Notes: generated from the letters alone by a model not told the origin. A stretch of 33,474 nucleotides of DNA from an uncultured Thioclava sp. (GCF_913064665.1 NZ_CAJYBT010000038.1:1-33474), one strand, 5' to 3'; counted from the stretch's first letter, positions 8,929 to 16,484 are shown. Numbers and translations: made by a program.

Positions 8929-8937
8929 AGCCAGCCG

Positions 8938-9726
8938 ATGCGCCATTTCCCAATTCCCGCCCCCTCGACGACTGGGGACAAGCGCGACTCCGGTTGCCCG
9001 CATGTGCATTTCGTGGGCGCGGGGCCGGGTGATCCCGAGCTGCTGACTCTGCGCGCGCTCAGGCTGATTGGCGCGGCAGATGTGGTGATCCATGACCGGC
9101 TGGTGACGCAGGAAATTCTCGATCTGACGCGCTCCGATGCACTGCTGATCGACGTGGGCAAGACCGGGTTTGGCCCCTCGTGGGATCAGGGTGATATCAA
9201 CGATTTGCTGATCCGACATGGCGCTGAGGCGCGCGTGGTGCGGCTTAAATCGGGCGATCCGGCGGTGTTTGGGCGTTTGGATGAAGAGGTCGCGGCATTG
9301 GACGGCGCAGGTGTCGCCTATGACGTGACGCCGGGTATCACGGCGGCCTCTGCGGCGGTGGCGGGCTTGGGTCTGAGCCTGACGCAGCGCGGGCGCAATG
9401 CGGGGCTGCGCATCGTGACGGGCCATGACGCCAAGGGCTTTGCCGAGCAGGACTGGCGCGATCTGGCGCGCCCCGGCGCTGTGGCCGCGATCTATATGGG
9501 CAAGCGCGCGGCGCGGTTTTTGACCGGGCGTCTGATGATGCATGGCGCGGCGGCTGACACGCCGGTGAGCGTAGTGGAAAACGTCTCGCGCGCGGATGAA
9601 CGCATCATTTCCAGCGATTTGATCGGGTTGGCCGATGCTTTGGCGGATGTGAATGGCCCGGCGGTGTTGCTGCTGGGGATTGCGCCGCGCACGGGGATTC
9701 CCGCAGCACTTCGGGAGGCGTTGTAA
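8938..9726 (+). CDS. cobA: Uroporphyrinogen-III C-methyltransferase (siroheme pathway)
   Basis: An S-adenosylmethionine dependent enzyme that methylates uroporphyrinogen III at C2 and C7 to precorrin-2, the first step to siroheme. The 262-residue protein shows the SUMT motifs VHFVGAGPGDPELLTLRAL near residues 22-40, the VIHDRLV segment, RLKSGDPAVFGR and the VTPGITAASAAVAGLGLSLTQR stretch. It has no CysG dehydrogenase/chelatase half. The gene leads the operon whose sulfite reductase needs siroheme. Its stop overlaps the next start (TAATG), indicating translational coupling. Symbols cobA and the methyltransferase part of cysG are both in use. Confidence 0.95.
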   Translation: MRHFPIPAPSTTGDKRDSGCPHVHFVGAGPGDPELLTLRALRLIGAADVVIHDRLVTQEILDLTRSDALLIDVGKTGFGPSWDQGDINDLLIRHGAEARVVRLKSGDPAVFGRLDEEVAALDGAGVAYDVTPGITAASAAVAGLGLSLTQRGRNAGLRIVTGHDAKGFAEQDWRDLARPGAVAAIYMGKRAARFLTGRLMMHGAAADTPVSVVENVSRADERIISSDLIGLADALADVNGPAVLLLGIAPRTGIPAALREAL

Positions 9727-10025
9727 TGGCGCGCGCGATCCCGGCGCAGGTCGTATGCGCAAACCATCTGATTGAGGGCGATGCGATTTGGTTCACCGGC
9801 ACCGGTTGGTGTCGTTCCATCACCAAAGCGCAGGTGGCCGAGACGCCCGAGGCCGCGCAGGCGCTTCTGGCGCTGGCGCAAGCGGGGGCCGAAGATGCCC
9901 GCGCGGTCAGCCTCTATCTGGCGGAAGTCGCGATCACGCCCGCTGGCCCGTACCCCACCCATTTTCGTGAAATTTATCGGGTGCGCGGTCACAAGACCCA
10001 CCCCCAGCTGCACGAGGTTTCGTAA
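9726..10025 (+). CDS. DUF2849 domain protein in the sulfite reductase operon
   Basis: A small cytoplasmic protein of 99 residues with no signal peptide or membrane segment. It contains the pattern NHLIEGDAIWFTGTGW near residue 10 and TPAGPYPTHFREIYRVRGH near the end, matching the uncharacterised DUF2849 family that sits between cobA and cysI in many Rhodobacterales. Both junctions are TAATG overlaps, so its translation is coupled to cobA and cysI. A role as accessory factor of sulfite reductase is a guess from context. Confidence 0.88.
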   Translation: MARAIPAQVVCANHLIEGDAIWFTGTGWCRSITKAQVAETPEAAQALLALAQAGAEDARAVSLYLAEVAITPAGPYPTHFREIYRVRGHKTHPQLHEVS

Positions 10026-11677
10026 TGTATGCCTATTCCGAATTCGACCGCGATTTCCTGCGCGCCCGTGTGGCGGAATTCCGGGGTCAAGTGGCGCGCC
10101 GGCTGGACGGCTCGCTAAGCGAGGACGAGTTCAAGCCGCTGCGCCTGATGAACGGTCTTTATCTGCAACTGCACGCCTATATGCTGCGCGTGGCGATCCC
10201 CTATGGCACGCTGAGCGGGGCGCAGATGCGCGCGCTGGCCGACATTTCCGAGCGCTGGGATCGCGGCTATGGCCATTTCACCACCCGCCAGAACATCCAG
10301 TTCAACTGGCCGCGTCTCAGCGATGTGCCCGATATGCTTGAGGCGCTGGCCGAGGTGGGGATGCATGCGATCCAGACCTCGGGGAATTGCATTCGCAACG
10401 TCACGGCCGATCATTTTGCAGGCGCAGCGGCGGGCGAGGTCGAAGACCCGCGTCTGACTGCCGAGCTGATCCGGCAATGGTCCACCGATCATCCCGAATT
10501 CGCCTATCTGCCACGCAAGTTCAAGGTGGCGGTCACGGCATCTGAGCAGGACCGCGCCGTGATCGCCTTTCACGATATCGGGCTGCGGCTGCGTGAGCGT
10601 GATGGCGAGATCGGCTATCAGGTGGTGATTGGCGGGGGGCTGGGGCGCACGCCGTTTATCGGCAAGGAAGTGCGCGACTGGCTGCCCAAGCGCGACCTGC
10701 TGGCCTATCTTGAGGCGATCTTGCGCGTCTATAACCTCGGCGGGCGGCGCGACAATAAGTATAAGGCGCGCATCAAGATTTTGGTGCACGAAACCGGGCT
10801 TGAGGAGCTGCGCGCGATGATCGAGGCGGAGTTCGCTACGGGGCGTCGCCTGCTCGGCGATGTGTCTCCTGAAGTGATCGCGCAGATCGCCAAGGGCTTT
10901 GCCCCGCCCGCGTTTCGTGACGATCCGGTGGTGCCGTTTTCGCCCGGCCCGGCGTTCCGGTCGTTCCTTGATACGAACCTGCACCCGCATAAACGCGCCG
11001 ATCATGTCAGCGTTACGGTCTCGACCAAGCCGATTGGCGGCACGCCGGGCGATGTCACGGCGGCACAGATGCGCGTGCTGGCCGATCTGGCCAAGCAGTT
11101 TGGCTATGATGAGCTGCGCATCAGCCATGAGCAGAACGTCATCCTGCCCCATATTCATTACAACGATCTGGGCGCGGTCTATGAGGCACTGGCGCAGGCA
11201 GGACTGGCGACGGCCAATGTCGGGCTGGTGTCCGATATCATCGCCTGCCCGGGGCTGGATTATTGCGCGCTTGCCACCGCGCGCTCAATCCCGATTGCGC
11301 AGCAGATTTCGACGCTGTTTGGCGATATCGACGCGCAGCATGACATTGGGCCGCTCAAGATCAAAATCTCGGGCTGCATCAACGCCTGCGGGCATCACCA
11401 TGTTGGCCATATCGGCATTCTCGGGCTCGATCGGGCGGGGGTGGAGAACTACCAGTTGACCCTTGGCGGCGATGGTACCGAAGACGCTGCTTTGGGCGAT
11501 CGCACCGGTCCGGGCTTTGCCTATGACGAGGTCGTACCCGCCGTCGAGCGCCTGATCCACGCCTATCTCGCGGCGCGTGAGACCACGGACGAGAGTTTCT
11601 TGCAGACCTATCGCCGGGTCGGCCTCGCGCCGTTCAAGGCCGCTTTATATGGAGAGCGTGATGCAGCCGCTGCGTGA
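10025..11677 (+). CDS. cysI: Siroheme nitrite/sulfite reductase (assimilatory)
   Basis: A hemoprotein that reduces sulfite to sulfide with six electrons, probably supplied by ferredoxin or the downstream flavoprotein. The 550-residue protein has the duplicated ferredoxin-like and catalytic domains of the family. The four cluster/siroheme cysteines are clear: CPGLDYC (Cys408, Cys414) and CINAC (Cys451, Cys455), the last followed by GHHHVGHIG. RNIQFNWPRL and ETSGN-like QTSGNCIRNV segments appear in the first half. Its operon with cysH and the absence of nitrate genes favour sulfite over nitrite as substrate. The gene overlaps the cysH start by 17 bases. Confidence 0.94.
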   Translation: MYAYSEFDRDFLRARVAEFRGQVARRLDGSLSEDEFKPLRLMNGLYLQLHAYMLRVAIPYGTLSGAQMRALADISERWDRGYGHFTTRQNIQFNWPRLSDVPDMLEALAEVGMHAIQTSGNCIRNVTADHFAGAAAGEVEDPRLTAELIRQWSTDHPEFAYLPRKFKVAVTASEQDRAVIAFHDIGLRLRERDGEIGYQVVIGGGLGRTPFIGKEVRDWLPKRDLLAYLEAILRVYNLGGRRDNKYKARIKILVHETGLEELRAMIEAEFATGRRLLGDVSPEVIAQIAKGFAPPAFRDDPVVPFSPGPAFRSFLDTNLHPHKRADHVSVTVSTKPIGGTPGDVTAAQMRVLADLAKQFGYDELRISHEQNVILPHIHYNDLGAVYEALAQAGLATANVGLVSDIIACPGLDYCALATARSIPIAQQISTLFGDIDAQHDIGPLKIKISGCINACGHHHVGHIGILGLDRAGVENYQLTLGGDGTEDAALGDRTGPGFAYDEVVPAVERLIHAYLAARETTDESFLQTYRRVGLAPFKAALYGERDAAAA

Positions 11678-12395
11678 AGTGAACGTCGCGCGCGCGCAAG
11701 CAGTCGTGCCAGAGGCGGCGCGTCTGAACGAGCGCTTTGCGCAGGCCCCGGCCGACGAGATTTTGCGCGCTGCATTGAGCGCGCTGCCGGGGCGCATAGC
11801 GCTGGTGTCGTCCTTTGGGGCGGATTCGGCGGTGCTGTTGCACCTGCTGGCGCAGATCGACCGCGACGTGCCGGTCTTGATGCTGGAAACGCAGATGCTG
11901 TTTGCCGAGACTTTGCAATATCAGCGCGATCTTTCGGCCCATCTGGGGCTGCGCGATGTGCGCTTGCTGGTGCCTGATCCGGATGTGCCCGACGATCTGC
12001 ACAGGCGCGACACGAAAGCCTGCTGTCAGTTGCGCAAGGTGGCGCCGCTGGAACGCGCGCTGGCAGAGTTCGACGGCTCGATCACCGGGCGCAAACGGTT
12101 TCAGACCGGGCAGCGCGCGCAGATGCCGCTGTTTGAGGCCGATCATGCGGGCCGCTTGCGGGTCAATCCCTTGGCAAGCTGGAGCGCGCAGGACCTGTCA
12201 GATCACCTGCGCGCCCATGATCTGCCCCGCCACCCGCTGGTGGCGCAGGGGTATCCCTCAATCGGGTGCGCGCCCTGCACCCAGCCCGCCCTTGGCGAAG
12301 ATGCGCGCGCGGGGCGCTGGGCGGATGAGTCGCGCGAGGAATGCGGTATTCATTTTGCGCCAGACGGGCGCATCATCAGAAGGAAAGCGGGATGA
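11661..12395 (+). CDS. cysH: Adenylyl-/phosphoadenylyl-sulfate reductase, Fe-S type
   Basis: It reduces activated sulfate (APS or PAPS) to sulfite using thioredoxin. The 244-residue protein carries the PP-loop SSFGADSAVLL (50-60). It has both cysteine pairs of the [4Fe-4S] type, Cys121-Cys122 (KACCQLRKV) and Cys203/Cys206 (GCAPC), and the catalytic ECGIH with Cys228. The double pair is the hallmark of APS-preferring assimilatory reductases; PAPS-specific enzymes lack it. The start at 11661 is chosen because GGAGAG lies four bases upstream; it lies inside the end of cysI. An in-frame ATG at 11649 is less likely. The stop overlaps the DUF934 start (ATGA). Confidence 0.93.
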   Translation: MQPLREVNVARAQAVVPEAARLNERFAQAPADEILRAALSALPGRIALVSSFGADSAVLLHLLAQIDRDVPVLMLETQMLFAETLQYQRDLSAHLGLRDVRLLVPDPDVPDDLHRRDTKACCQLRKVAPLERALAEFDGSITGRKRFQTGQRAQMPLFEADHAGRLRVNPLASWSAQDLSDHLRAHDLPRHPLVAQGYPSIGCAPCTQPALGEDARAGRWADESREECGIHFAPDGRIIRRKAG

Positions 12396-12796
12396 GCCAG
12401 ATCGTTTCAAAAGACGGCTTCGTGCCAGATCTGTTTGCCGGTGTTGCGCGGCGCACGCCGCAAGATCACCGCCCCGGAGCGGCGCTGCGTCTGGGACCAG
12501 AGGCGGATGTGACCGCGCTGGCCGCCCAGATCGAGACGGCCTCGATGATTGAAATCGGGTTTGACAGTTTCGCCGATGGGCGCGGGTTTTCGTTGGCGGC
12601 GTTGATCCGGCGGTCGGGGTTTGGCGGCCATTTGCGCGCCAGCGGGCCGCTTTTGGTGGACCAGCTCCGCGCCGCTTTGCGTGCGGGCTTTGACGATATC
12701 GAACTGCCCGATGCGATGGCAAAGCGCCAACCCGAGGCGCAGTGGCGCGCCGTTCCCATGGGGCGCGGCTATCGCGACCAGGTTTTTGACCTGTGA
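12392..12796 (+). CDS. DUF934 family protein of the sulfate assimilation operon
   Basis: A 134-residue soluble protein matching the DUF934 family, long associated with cysH/cysI operons and often listed as an oxidoreductase-like protein without proven activity. Seen here are LRLGPEADVTALAAQIETASMIEIGFDSFADGRGFSLAALIR in outline and the end region FDDIELPD...QWRAVPMGRGYRDQVF. The start at 12392 overlaps the cysH stop by four bases. It is presumably an accessory protein for sulfite reduction. Confidence 0.9.
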   Translation: MSQIVSKDGFVPDLFAGVARRTPQDHRPGAALRLGPEADVTALAAQIETASMIEIGFDSFADGRGFSLAALIRRSGFGGHLRASGPLLVDQLRAALRAGFDDIELPDAMAKRQPEAQWRAVPMGRGYRDQVFDL

Positions 12797-12803
12797 GGCC
12801 TGA

Positions 12804-13616
12804 ATGACCTATCAATCCACCGCTTGTGCGCCCGCCGCCAGCGTCGCCCATCCCGACGCCCAGCCCGTGCTGGCGGTCACCCATTGGACGGACCGGCTGT
12901 TTTCCTTTCGGGTGAAGCGCCCGCGCAGTCTGCGGTTTCGCTCGGGCGAGTTCGTGATGATCGGGCTGATGGGTGAGACCGGAAAACCGCTCTTGCGGGC
13001 CTATTCGATTGCCTCGCCCAATTGGGATGATGCGCTGGAGTTCTACTCGATCAAGGTTCCCGATGGGCCGCTGACGAGCCGCCTGCAATATGTCCAGCCC
13101 GGCGATAGCGTGATCGTGCGGCCCAAGCCGGTGGGCACGCTGGTGCTGGATGCGTTGCGCCCGGCCAAGCGGCTGTATCTGGTGGCCACGGGCACTGGCA
13201 TTGCGCCCTTTGCCAGCTTGCTGCGCGATCCCGAGACCTGGGCGCAGTATGAAACGGTGGTGTTGACCCATAGCTGTCGCGATGTCGCTGATTTAGCCTA
13301 TGGCCAGCAGTTAACGCGCGATCTGTTGCACGACCCGCTGGTGGCAGAGCAGTCGGCGCGCGGCTTGCGCGTGCATCAGACCACCACGCGCGAGGCCAGC
13401 CGCCATCAGGGCCGCATCACCGACTGGATCAGGGAGGGGCGGTTGGCGAAAGCACTGGATCTACCCGAGCTTGCACCCGAAACGGACCGCGTGATGATTT
13501 GCGGCTCGGTCGGGTTGAATAAGGACATGGCCGAGATTTTACAGGCGCGCGGTTTTGTCGAGGGCGCAAATTCCGCCCCCGGTTCTTATGTAGTCGAAAA
13601 GGCCTTTGTGGGCTAG
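12804..13616 (+). CDS. fpr: Ferredoxin--NADP+ reductase
   Basis: An FAD-binding flavoprotein of 270 residues that moves electrons between NADPH and ferredoxin or flavodoxin. FAD contacts are in RAYSIASPNWDD and the YSIKVPDGPLTSRLQ segment. The NADP domain has LYLVATGTGIAPFASLLRDPE and MICGSVGLNKDM, and the chain ends GSYVVEKAFVG as in bacterial class FPRs. It follows DUF934 after seven bases and closes the operon, so it may supply electrons to the siroheme reductase. Its TAG stop shares the bases CTAG with the stop codon of the broken tetR on the other strand. Confidence 0.94.
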   Translation: MTYQSTACAPAASVAHPDAQPVLAVTHWTDRLFSFRVKRPRSLRFRSGEFVMIGLMGETGKPLLRAYSIASPNWDDALEFYSIKVPDGPLTSRLQYVQPGDSVIVRPKPVGTLVLDALRPAKRLYLVATGTGIAPFASLLRDPETWAQYETVVLTHSCRDVADLAYGQQLTRDLLHDPLVAEQSARGLRVHQTTTREASRHQGRITDWIREGRLAKALDLPELAPETDRVMICGSVGLNKDMAEILQARGFVEGANSAPGSYVVEKAFVG

Positions 13617-13984
13617 GCGGGGCGGTCAGCGCCCTGACCCGGATGCGCCCCGCGTGTCATGGCGCTCCAAAGCGCGCGATTAGCGCAGGCGAAGTCGACA
13701 TAGGCCGGGGCCAGCGCCTGCATCGTGTCTTCGGGATCGCTGGCAGGGGCGGGCAGGGCGGCTTTCTGCGTCTCGCCTAGCCACGCGAGCGTGCGTGAAT
13801 TGACATGCAAGATCAGCATGAGGAGATCGTCAAACGCGGTATAAAGAGCGCCAAGCGCGCAACCCGCCTGCGTGGTCACCGAGCGCCTTCAGCCCAGAGA
13901 TAACGTGCTGGGCAAGTGATCTTCGGCAGCCTTGATCAGGCGGTCGCGCAGATCGGCGTGTTTCTCTTCGCGATTGTTTCCCAT
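13613..13984 (-). pseudogene. Broken TetR family regulator of a Psp module
   Basis: Read from the ATG at 13982-13984, the frame gives MGNNREEKHADLRDRLIKAAE, a typical TetR start. It meets an in-frame TGA at 13889-13891 and continues VTTQAGCALGALYTAFDDLLMLILHVNSRTL, the second half of the helix-turn-helix and helix 4. The ligand-domain start (MQALAPAYVDFACANRALWSAM) follows, and the frame ends after 123 codons, whereas the family is usually 180-220 residues. So it has one nonsense codon, scrambled sequence in the middle of the DNA-binding domain and a missing C-terminus. A later GTG could start an 88-residue piece, but that lacks half the DNA-binding domain. It is divergent from the pspA remnant, as in intact Psp modules. 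Confidence 0.8.
13617..13653. terminator. Nested inverted repeat at the end of the cys operon
   Basis: GCGGGGCG (13617-13624) pairs with CGCCCCGC (13646-13653), and inside it GGTCAG pairs with CTGACC around a four-base loop. It lies directly after the fpr stop codon, so a role as operon terminator is plausible. No T tract follows. It also falls within the broken tetR. Confidence 0.4.
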
Positions 13985-14003
13985 TCAGCATCAAACTTTT
14001 CCT

Positions 14004-14014
14004 GAACACTGTTC
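14004..14014. promoter_or_regulatory. TetR-type palindrome GAACA-C-TGTTC
   Basis: GAACACTGTTC is a perfect odd palindrome in the gap between the divergent tetR and pspA remnants. Its position and type fit an operator for the lost TetR protein. Confidence 0.45.
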
Positions 14015-14058
14015 CTTTTATTCTCGAGTGACGTCATGCTTCCCGAATGCCTGCCAGA

Positions 14059-14071
14059 TGAACAGCGTTCA
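14059..14071. promoter_or_regulatory. Second TetR-type palindrome TGAAC-AGC-GTTCA
   Basis: TGAACAGCGTTCA is a perfect palindrome with a three-base centre, 18 bases before the likely original pspA start codon. It shares the GAAC/GTTC half-site with the copy at 14004, suggesting a two-site operator. Confidence 0.45.
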
Positions 14072-14082
14072 CAAACTAGGAG

Positions 14083-14373
14083 GTGACAATTTTCAAGATG
14101 ATGACGACTTTGATCCGCGGCCGTAGCCATGATGTCACCGAAGCATTTAGAGATGCCAATACGCTGTCGATCCTGCGCCAACAGCTGCGCGATGCGGCTG
14201 AAGGGCTGGAAGGGGCCAAGCGCGCCGTTGCGGTGGTGGTGGCCTACGCCGAGCGCGAGCGTAAATCGGCCGCCAAGCTGGACGCGCAACTGGCCGATCT
14301 TGAGGCCCGCGCGCTGGATGCGATCCGCAAGGAGCGCGGCGATCTGGCGGTTGCGCGAACAGGCCAACAATAG
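14083..14373 (+). pseudogene. pspA: Truncated PspA/IM30 family protein
   Basis: PspA-type proteins coat and protect the inner membrane under stress. This frame encodes only the first 96 residues: MTTLIRGRSHDVTEAFRDAN, then LRQQLRDAAEGLEGAKRAV and a coiled-coil of Ala, Glu, Arg and Lys up to RKERGDLA. It then leaves the family and stops, against about 220 residues for intact homologues. A strong AGGAGG (14078-14083) stands five bases before ATT (14089-14091), where ATG would give the usual MFK start; the start codon may have mutated. Frame-internal alternatives are GTG 14083 and ATG 14098. It is probably not functional. Confidence 0.75.
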
Positions 14374-14452
14374 GCCCGCAGCCCTTGCGAGTGTTGCGAC
14401 AGGACGGGCCAATCTACATCACGGCCAAGTGCCATTCATTGCGAGAAATATC

Positions 14453-14698
14453 GTGACTGCCTACGTCCCCAAAAGGTCCAAAGCCTGAAAAACCTTCACG
14501 TATTTCATGTTCGGTATTGCCGTGCTGATGGTAGCCGGTGGCATCTGGTCGCTTGATGCCAGCTTCACTGCGAGGGGCTATTATTCGATGGTTCGTCGCA
14601 CACGTTTTATCCGTTTCTTTTTCCATGCGCTGTTTGCGCTGCGCGTGATTGGCGGGGCGTCTAGTGATGTCTGGACGGTTGCGGGAATAACTGAATGA
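14453..14698 (+). pseudogene. Broken YiaA/YiaB-type inner membrane protein
   Basis: The frame from GTG 14453 reads VTAYVPKRSKA, then TGA (14486-14488), then KTFTYFMFGIAVLMVAGGIW followed by SLDASFTARGYYSM, a typical first half of a YiaA/YiaB two-helix membrane protein. The TGA stands where relatives have Trp (SKAWVTFTY), a one-base change. After about 14590 the similarity stops and the frame runs on to 14698 with unrelated residues, so the second helix pair is lost. In related genomes a YiaA-type gene follows pspA, which supports reading this as the third member of a dead Psp module. Bases 14699-14822 hold nothing I recognise. Confidence 0.65.
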
Positions 14699-14822
14699 TC
14701 TTGGCCGGTTGGGAGGCGCGGGCAGTGTCAATGATTGCCGCACAAGCGCGCTGATAATGATCCATGCGCAAGCGGCTCATCCCGGCCTGAGCTATTCGCA
14801 TGCGATCCGGGCGCGTTAGGGG

Positions 14823-15728
14823 TCAGCCCGCTTTCATGCGCTGATGAGTGTCGATCAGGATCTGCCCCAAGCCTCGGAACAGATCTGCGCGCGCCGTGCT
14901 TGTGCGCCAGCCCAGAACCACCCGGCGCGGGCAGGCATCGGGCAGCGGCGCAATCGCCAGATCTTGGCCACGCGCCACGCCTGCATCCAGCGCCAGATCG
15001 GGCAGCAGCGTGATCCCCAGCCCTTCGCTGACCATCGAAATCAGGGTGGTCAGCGAGGTCGCGGAAAAGCTGTCATCCTGCGCGATATCGCGATCTGGAA
15101 AGGCCGAAAGCGCGTGGCGTTGCAGGCAATGGCCCTTGTCCAGCAGCATCAGCTTGGCCCCTTGCAACTGATCTCCGCCCACGGGTGCGGGGCCAAGGCT
15201 GCCCGGCGGCGCGGCAAGGTGATAGCCATCCTCGAATAGCTCCATCACCGCGATTCCTTGAGTGTCAAAGGGCAGGGCGAACAAGATCAGATCCAGTCGC
15301 CCCGCGCTGAGCCCCGCGATCAGGCTTTCGGTCATCTCCTCGCGTAAGAGAAGGCGAAGATCGGGGAAACGCGCGCGAATATCGGGTAGGGCGCGCGGGA
15401 TCAGGAACGGCCCGATTGTGGGAATCGTGCCCAGCCGCAACTCTCCCCCCTCGGGCGCGGATTGCGCGGCGGCGAGTTCCTCGATCTCCTGCGTCGCCAG
15501 CAGAACGGCGCGGGCACGTTTTGCAATCTCAACCCCGACCGGCGTCAGGATGACCGAGCGTTTCGTGCGCTCGGCCAGTTGCACGCCAAGGCGTTCTTCC
15601 AGCTCACGCAAGCCCGTGCTGAGCGTGGGCTGCGTGACGAAACACATCTCTGCCGCACGCGAGAAATTCAGCGTGTCGGCCATCGCGGTCAGAAAGCGCA
15701 TCTGGCGCAGGGTGATGACAGGATTCAT
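14823..15728 (-). CDS. LysR family regulator, OxyR-like
   Basis: A DNA-binding regulator of 301 residues with an N-terminal winged helix-turn-helix (LRQMRFLTAMADTLNFSRAA...TQPTLSTGLRELEERLG). Its effector domain resembles OxyR (LRLGTIPTIGPFLIPRALP, LLDKGHCLQRHALSAF, GLGITLLPDLAL). The peroxide-sensing Cys is present (Cys201 in GHC), but nine residues on, where OxyR has the disulfide partner, there is Phe210. The start at 15728 is preferred to one 14 codons upstream because MNPVITLRQMRFL matches the family. It is divergent from a peroxiredoxin, its likely target. The symbol oxyR is plausible but withheld because of the missing Cys. Confidence 0.9.
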   Translation of the reverse strand: MNPVITLRQMRFLTAMADTLNFSRAAEMCFVTQPTLSTGLRELEERLGVQLAERTKRSVILTPVGVEIAKRARAVLLATQEIEELAAAQSAPEGGELRLGTIPTIGPFLIPRALPDIRARFPDLRLLLREEMTESLIAGLSAGRLDLILFALPFDTQGIAVMELFEDGYHLAAPPGSLGPAPVGGDQLQGAKLMLLDKGHCLQRHALSAFPDRDIAQDDSFSATSLTTLISMVSEGLGITLLPDLALDAGVARGQDLAIAPLPDACPRRVVLGWRTSTARADLFRGLGQILIDTHQRMKAG

Positions 15729-15770
15729 ATTCACTAACTCTATAACTGCGATATTTATAATCAATTTCAT

Positions 15771-15791
15771 TTATCAATAGCCAGTCGATAA
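15771..15791. promoter_or_regulatory. LysR-type dyad between the OxyR-like and peroxiredoxin genes
   Basis: TTATC, eleven bases, GATAA is a perfect dyad in the T-N11-A form used by LysR-type regulators. It lies about 40 bases from each of the two divergent start codons, so one bound regulator could control both genes. Confidence 0.55.
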
Positions 15792-15830
15792 ATCTCTCTC
15801 ATCGTAACCAAGACCTTGATGGAGAGACAG

Positions 15831-16478
15831 ATGACCGACACGATCCAAGCCCCGCAGATGCCTCAGCTCAACGCCCCGGCCCCCAGCTTTGACGCGCCCA
15901 GCACCCATGGCCAGCAAACGCTCGACGCCTATAAGGGCCAATGGCTGATCCTGTTTTCGCACCCGGCTGATTTCACGCCCGTTTGCACCACCGAATTCAT
16001 CGCCTTCGCCAAGAAACAAGATGATTTCACGGCCCGCAACACCGCGCTGCTGGGGCTCTCGATTGACAGCCACTACTCGCACATCGCTTGGATGCTCAAC
16101 ATCAAGGAGAAATTCGGCACCGAGATCAAGTTCCCGATCATTGCTGATCTCTCGATGACCGTGGCGCGCGATTACGGGATGATCCAGCCCGGCGCGTCTG
16201 ACACCTCGGCGGTACGTGCGACCTTTATCATCGACCCGCAAGGCGTGCTGCGTGCGATGATCTATTACCCGATGGTCGCGGGGCGCTCGATTGACGAAAT
16301 TCACCGCCTGCTGGTGGCGCTGCAAACCGCCGATGAGAACAAATGCGCGATGCCGGAAAACTGGAAGCCCGGTGATGCGGTGATCGTGCCGACGCCTGCC
16401 ACGCCCGAAGCGGCACTGGCGCGGGCCTGTGAAGGTTACAACACGGTGGATTGGTATTTCTCGACCCGTCAGCTGTGA
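15831..16478 (+). CDS. Peroxiredoxin, Prx6-type with C-terminal cysteines
   Basis: A thiol peroxidase that reduces hydrogen peroxide and organic peroxides in the cytoplasm. The 215-residue protein contains HPADFTPVCTTE with peroxidatic Cys52 and the supporting Thr49, and Arg129 in SAVRATF. The long C-terminal extension NWKPGDAVIVPTPAT...EGYNTVDWYF is typical of the archaeal-like Prx6 group. Two further cysteines, Cys172 and Cys200, could resolve the sulfenic acid. The start at 15831 has GGAGAGACAG directly before it; the in-frame ATG at 15816 lies in that site's neighbourhood and is less likely. Divergence from the OxyR-like gene suggests peroxide control. Confidence 0.94.
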   Translation: MTDTIQAPQMPQLNAPAPSFDAPSTHGQQTLDAYKGQWLILFSHPADFTPVCTTEFIAFAKKQDDFTARNTALLGLSIDSHYSHIAWMLNIKEKFGTEIKFPIIADLSMTVARDYGMIQPGASDTSAVRATFIIDPQGVLRAMIYYPMVAGRSIDEIHRLLVALQTADENKCAMPENWKPGDAVIVPTPATPEAALARACEGYNTVDWYFSTRQL

Positions 16479-16484
16479 AAGGCA

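Noticed and set aside
13613-13879. Functional short TetR protein starting at GTG 13879
   Set aside because: It would lack the first half of the helix-turn-helix and most of the ligand domain; the upstream in-frame TetR start shows it is a broken longer gene.
14414-14743. 109-codon frame on the - strand over the yiaA remnant
   Set aside because: The opposite strand carries recognisable YiaA-type sequence; this product has no motif.
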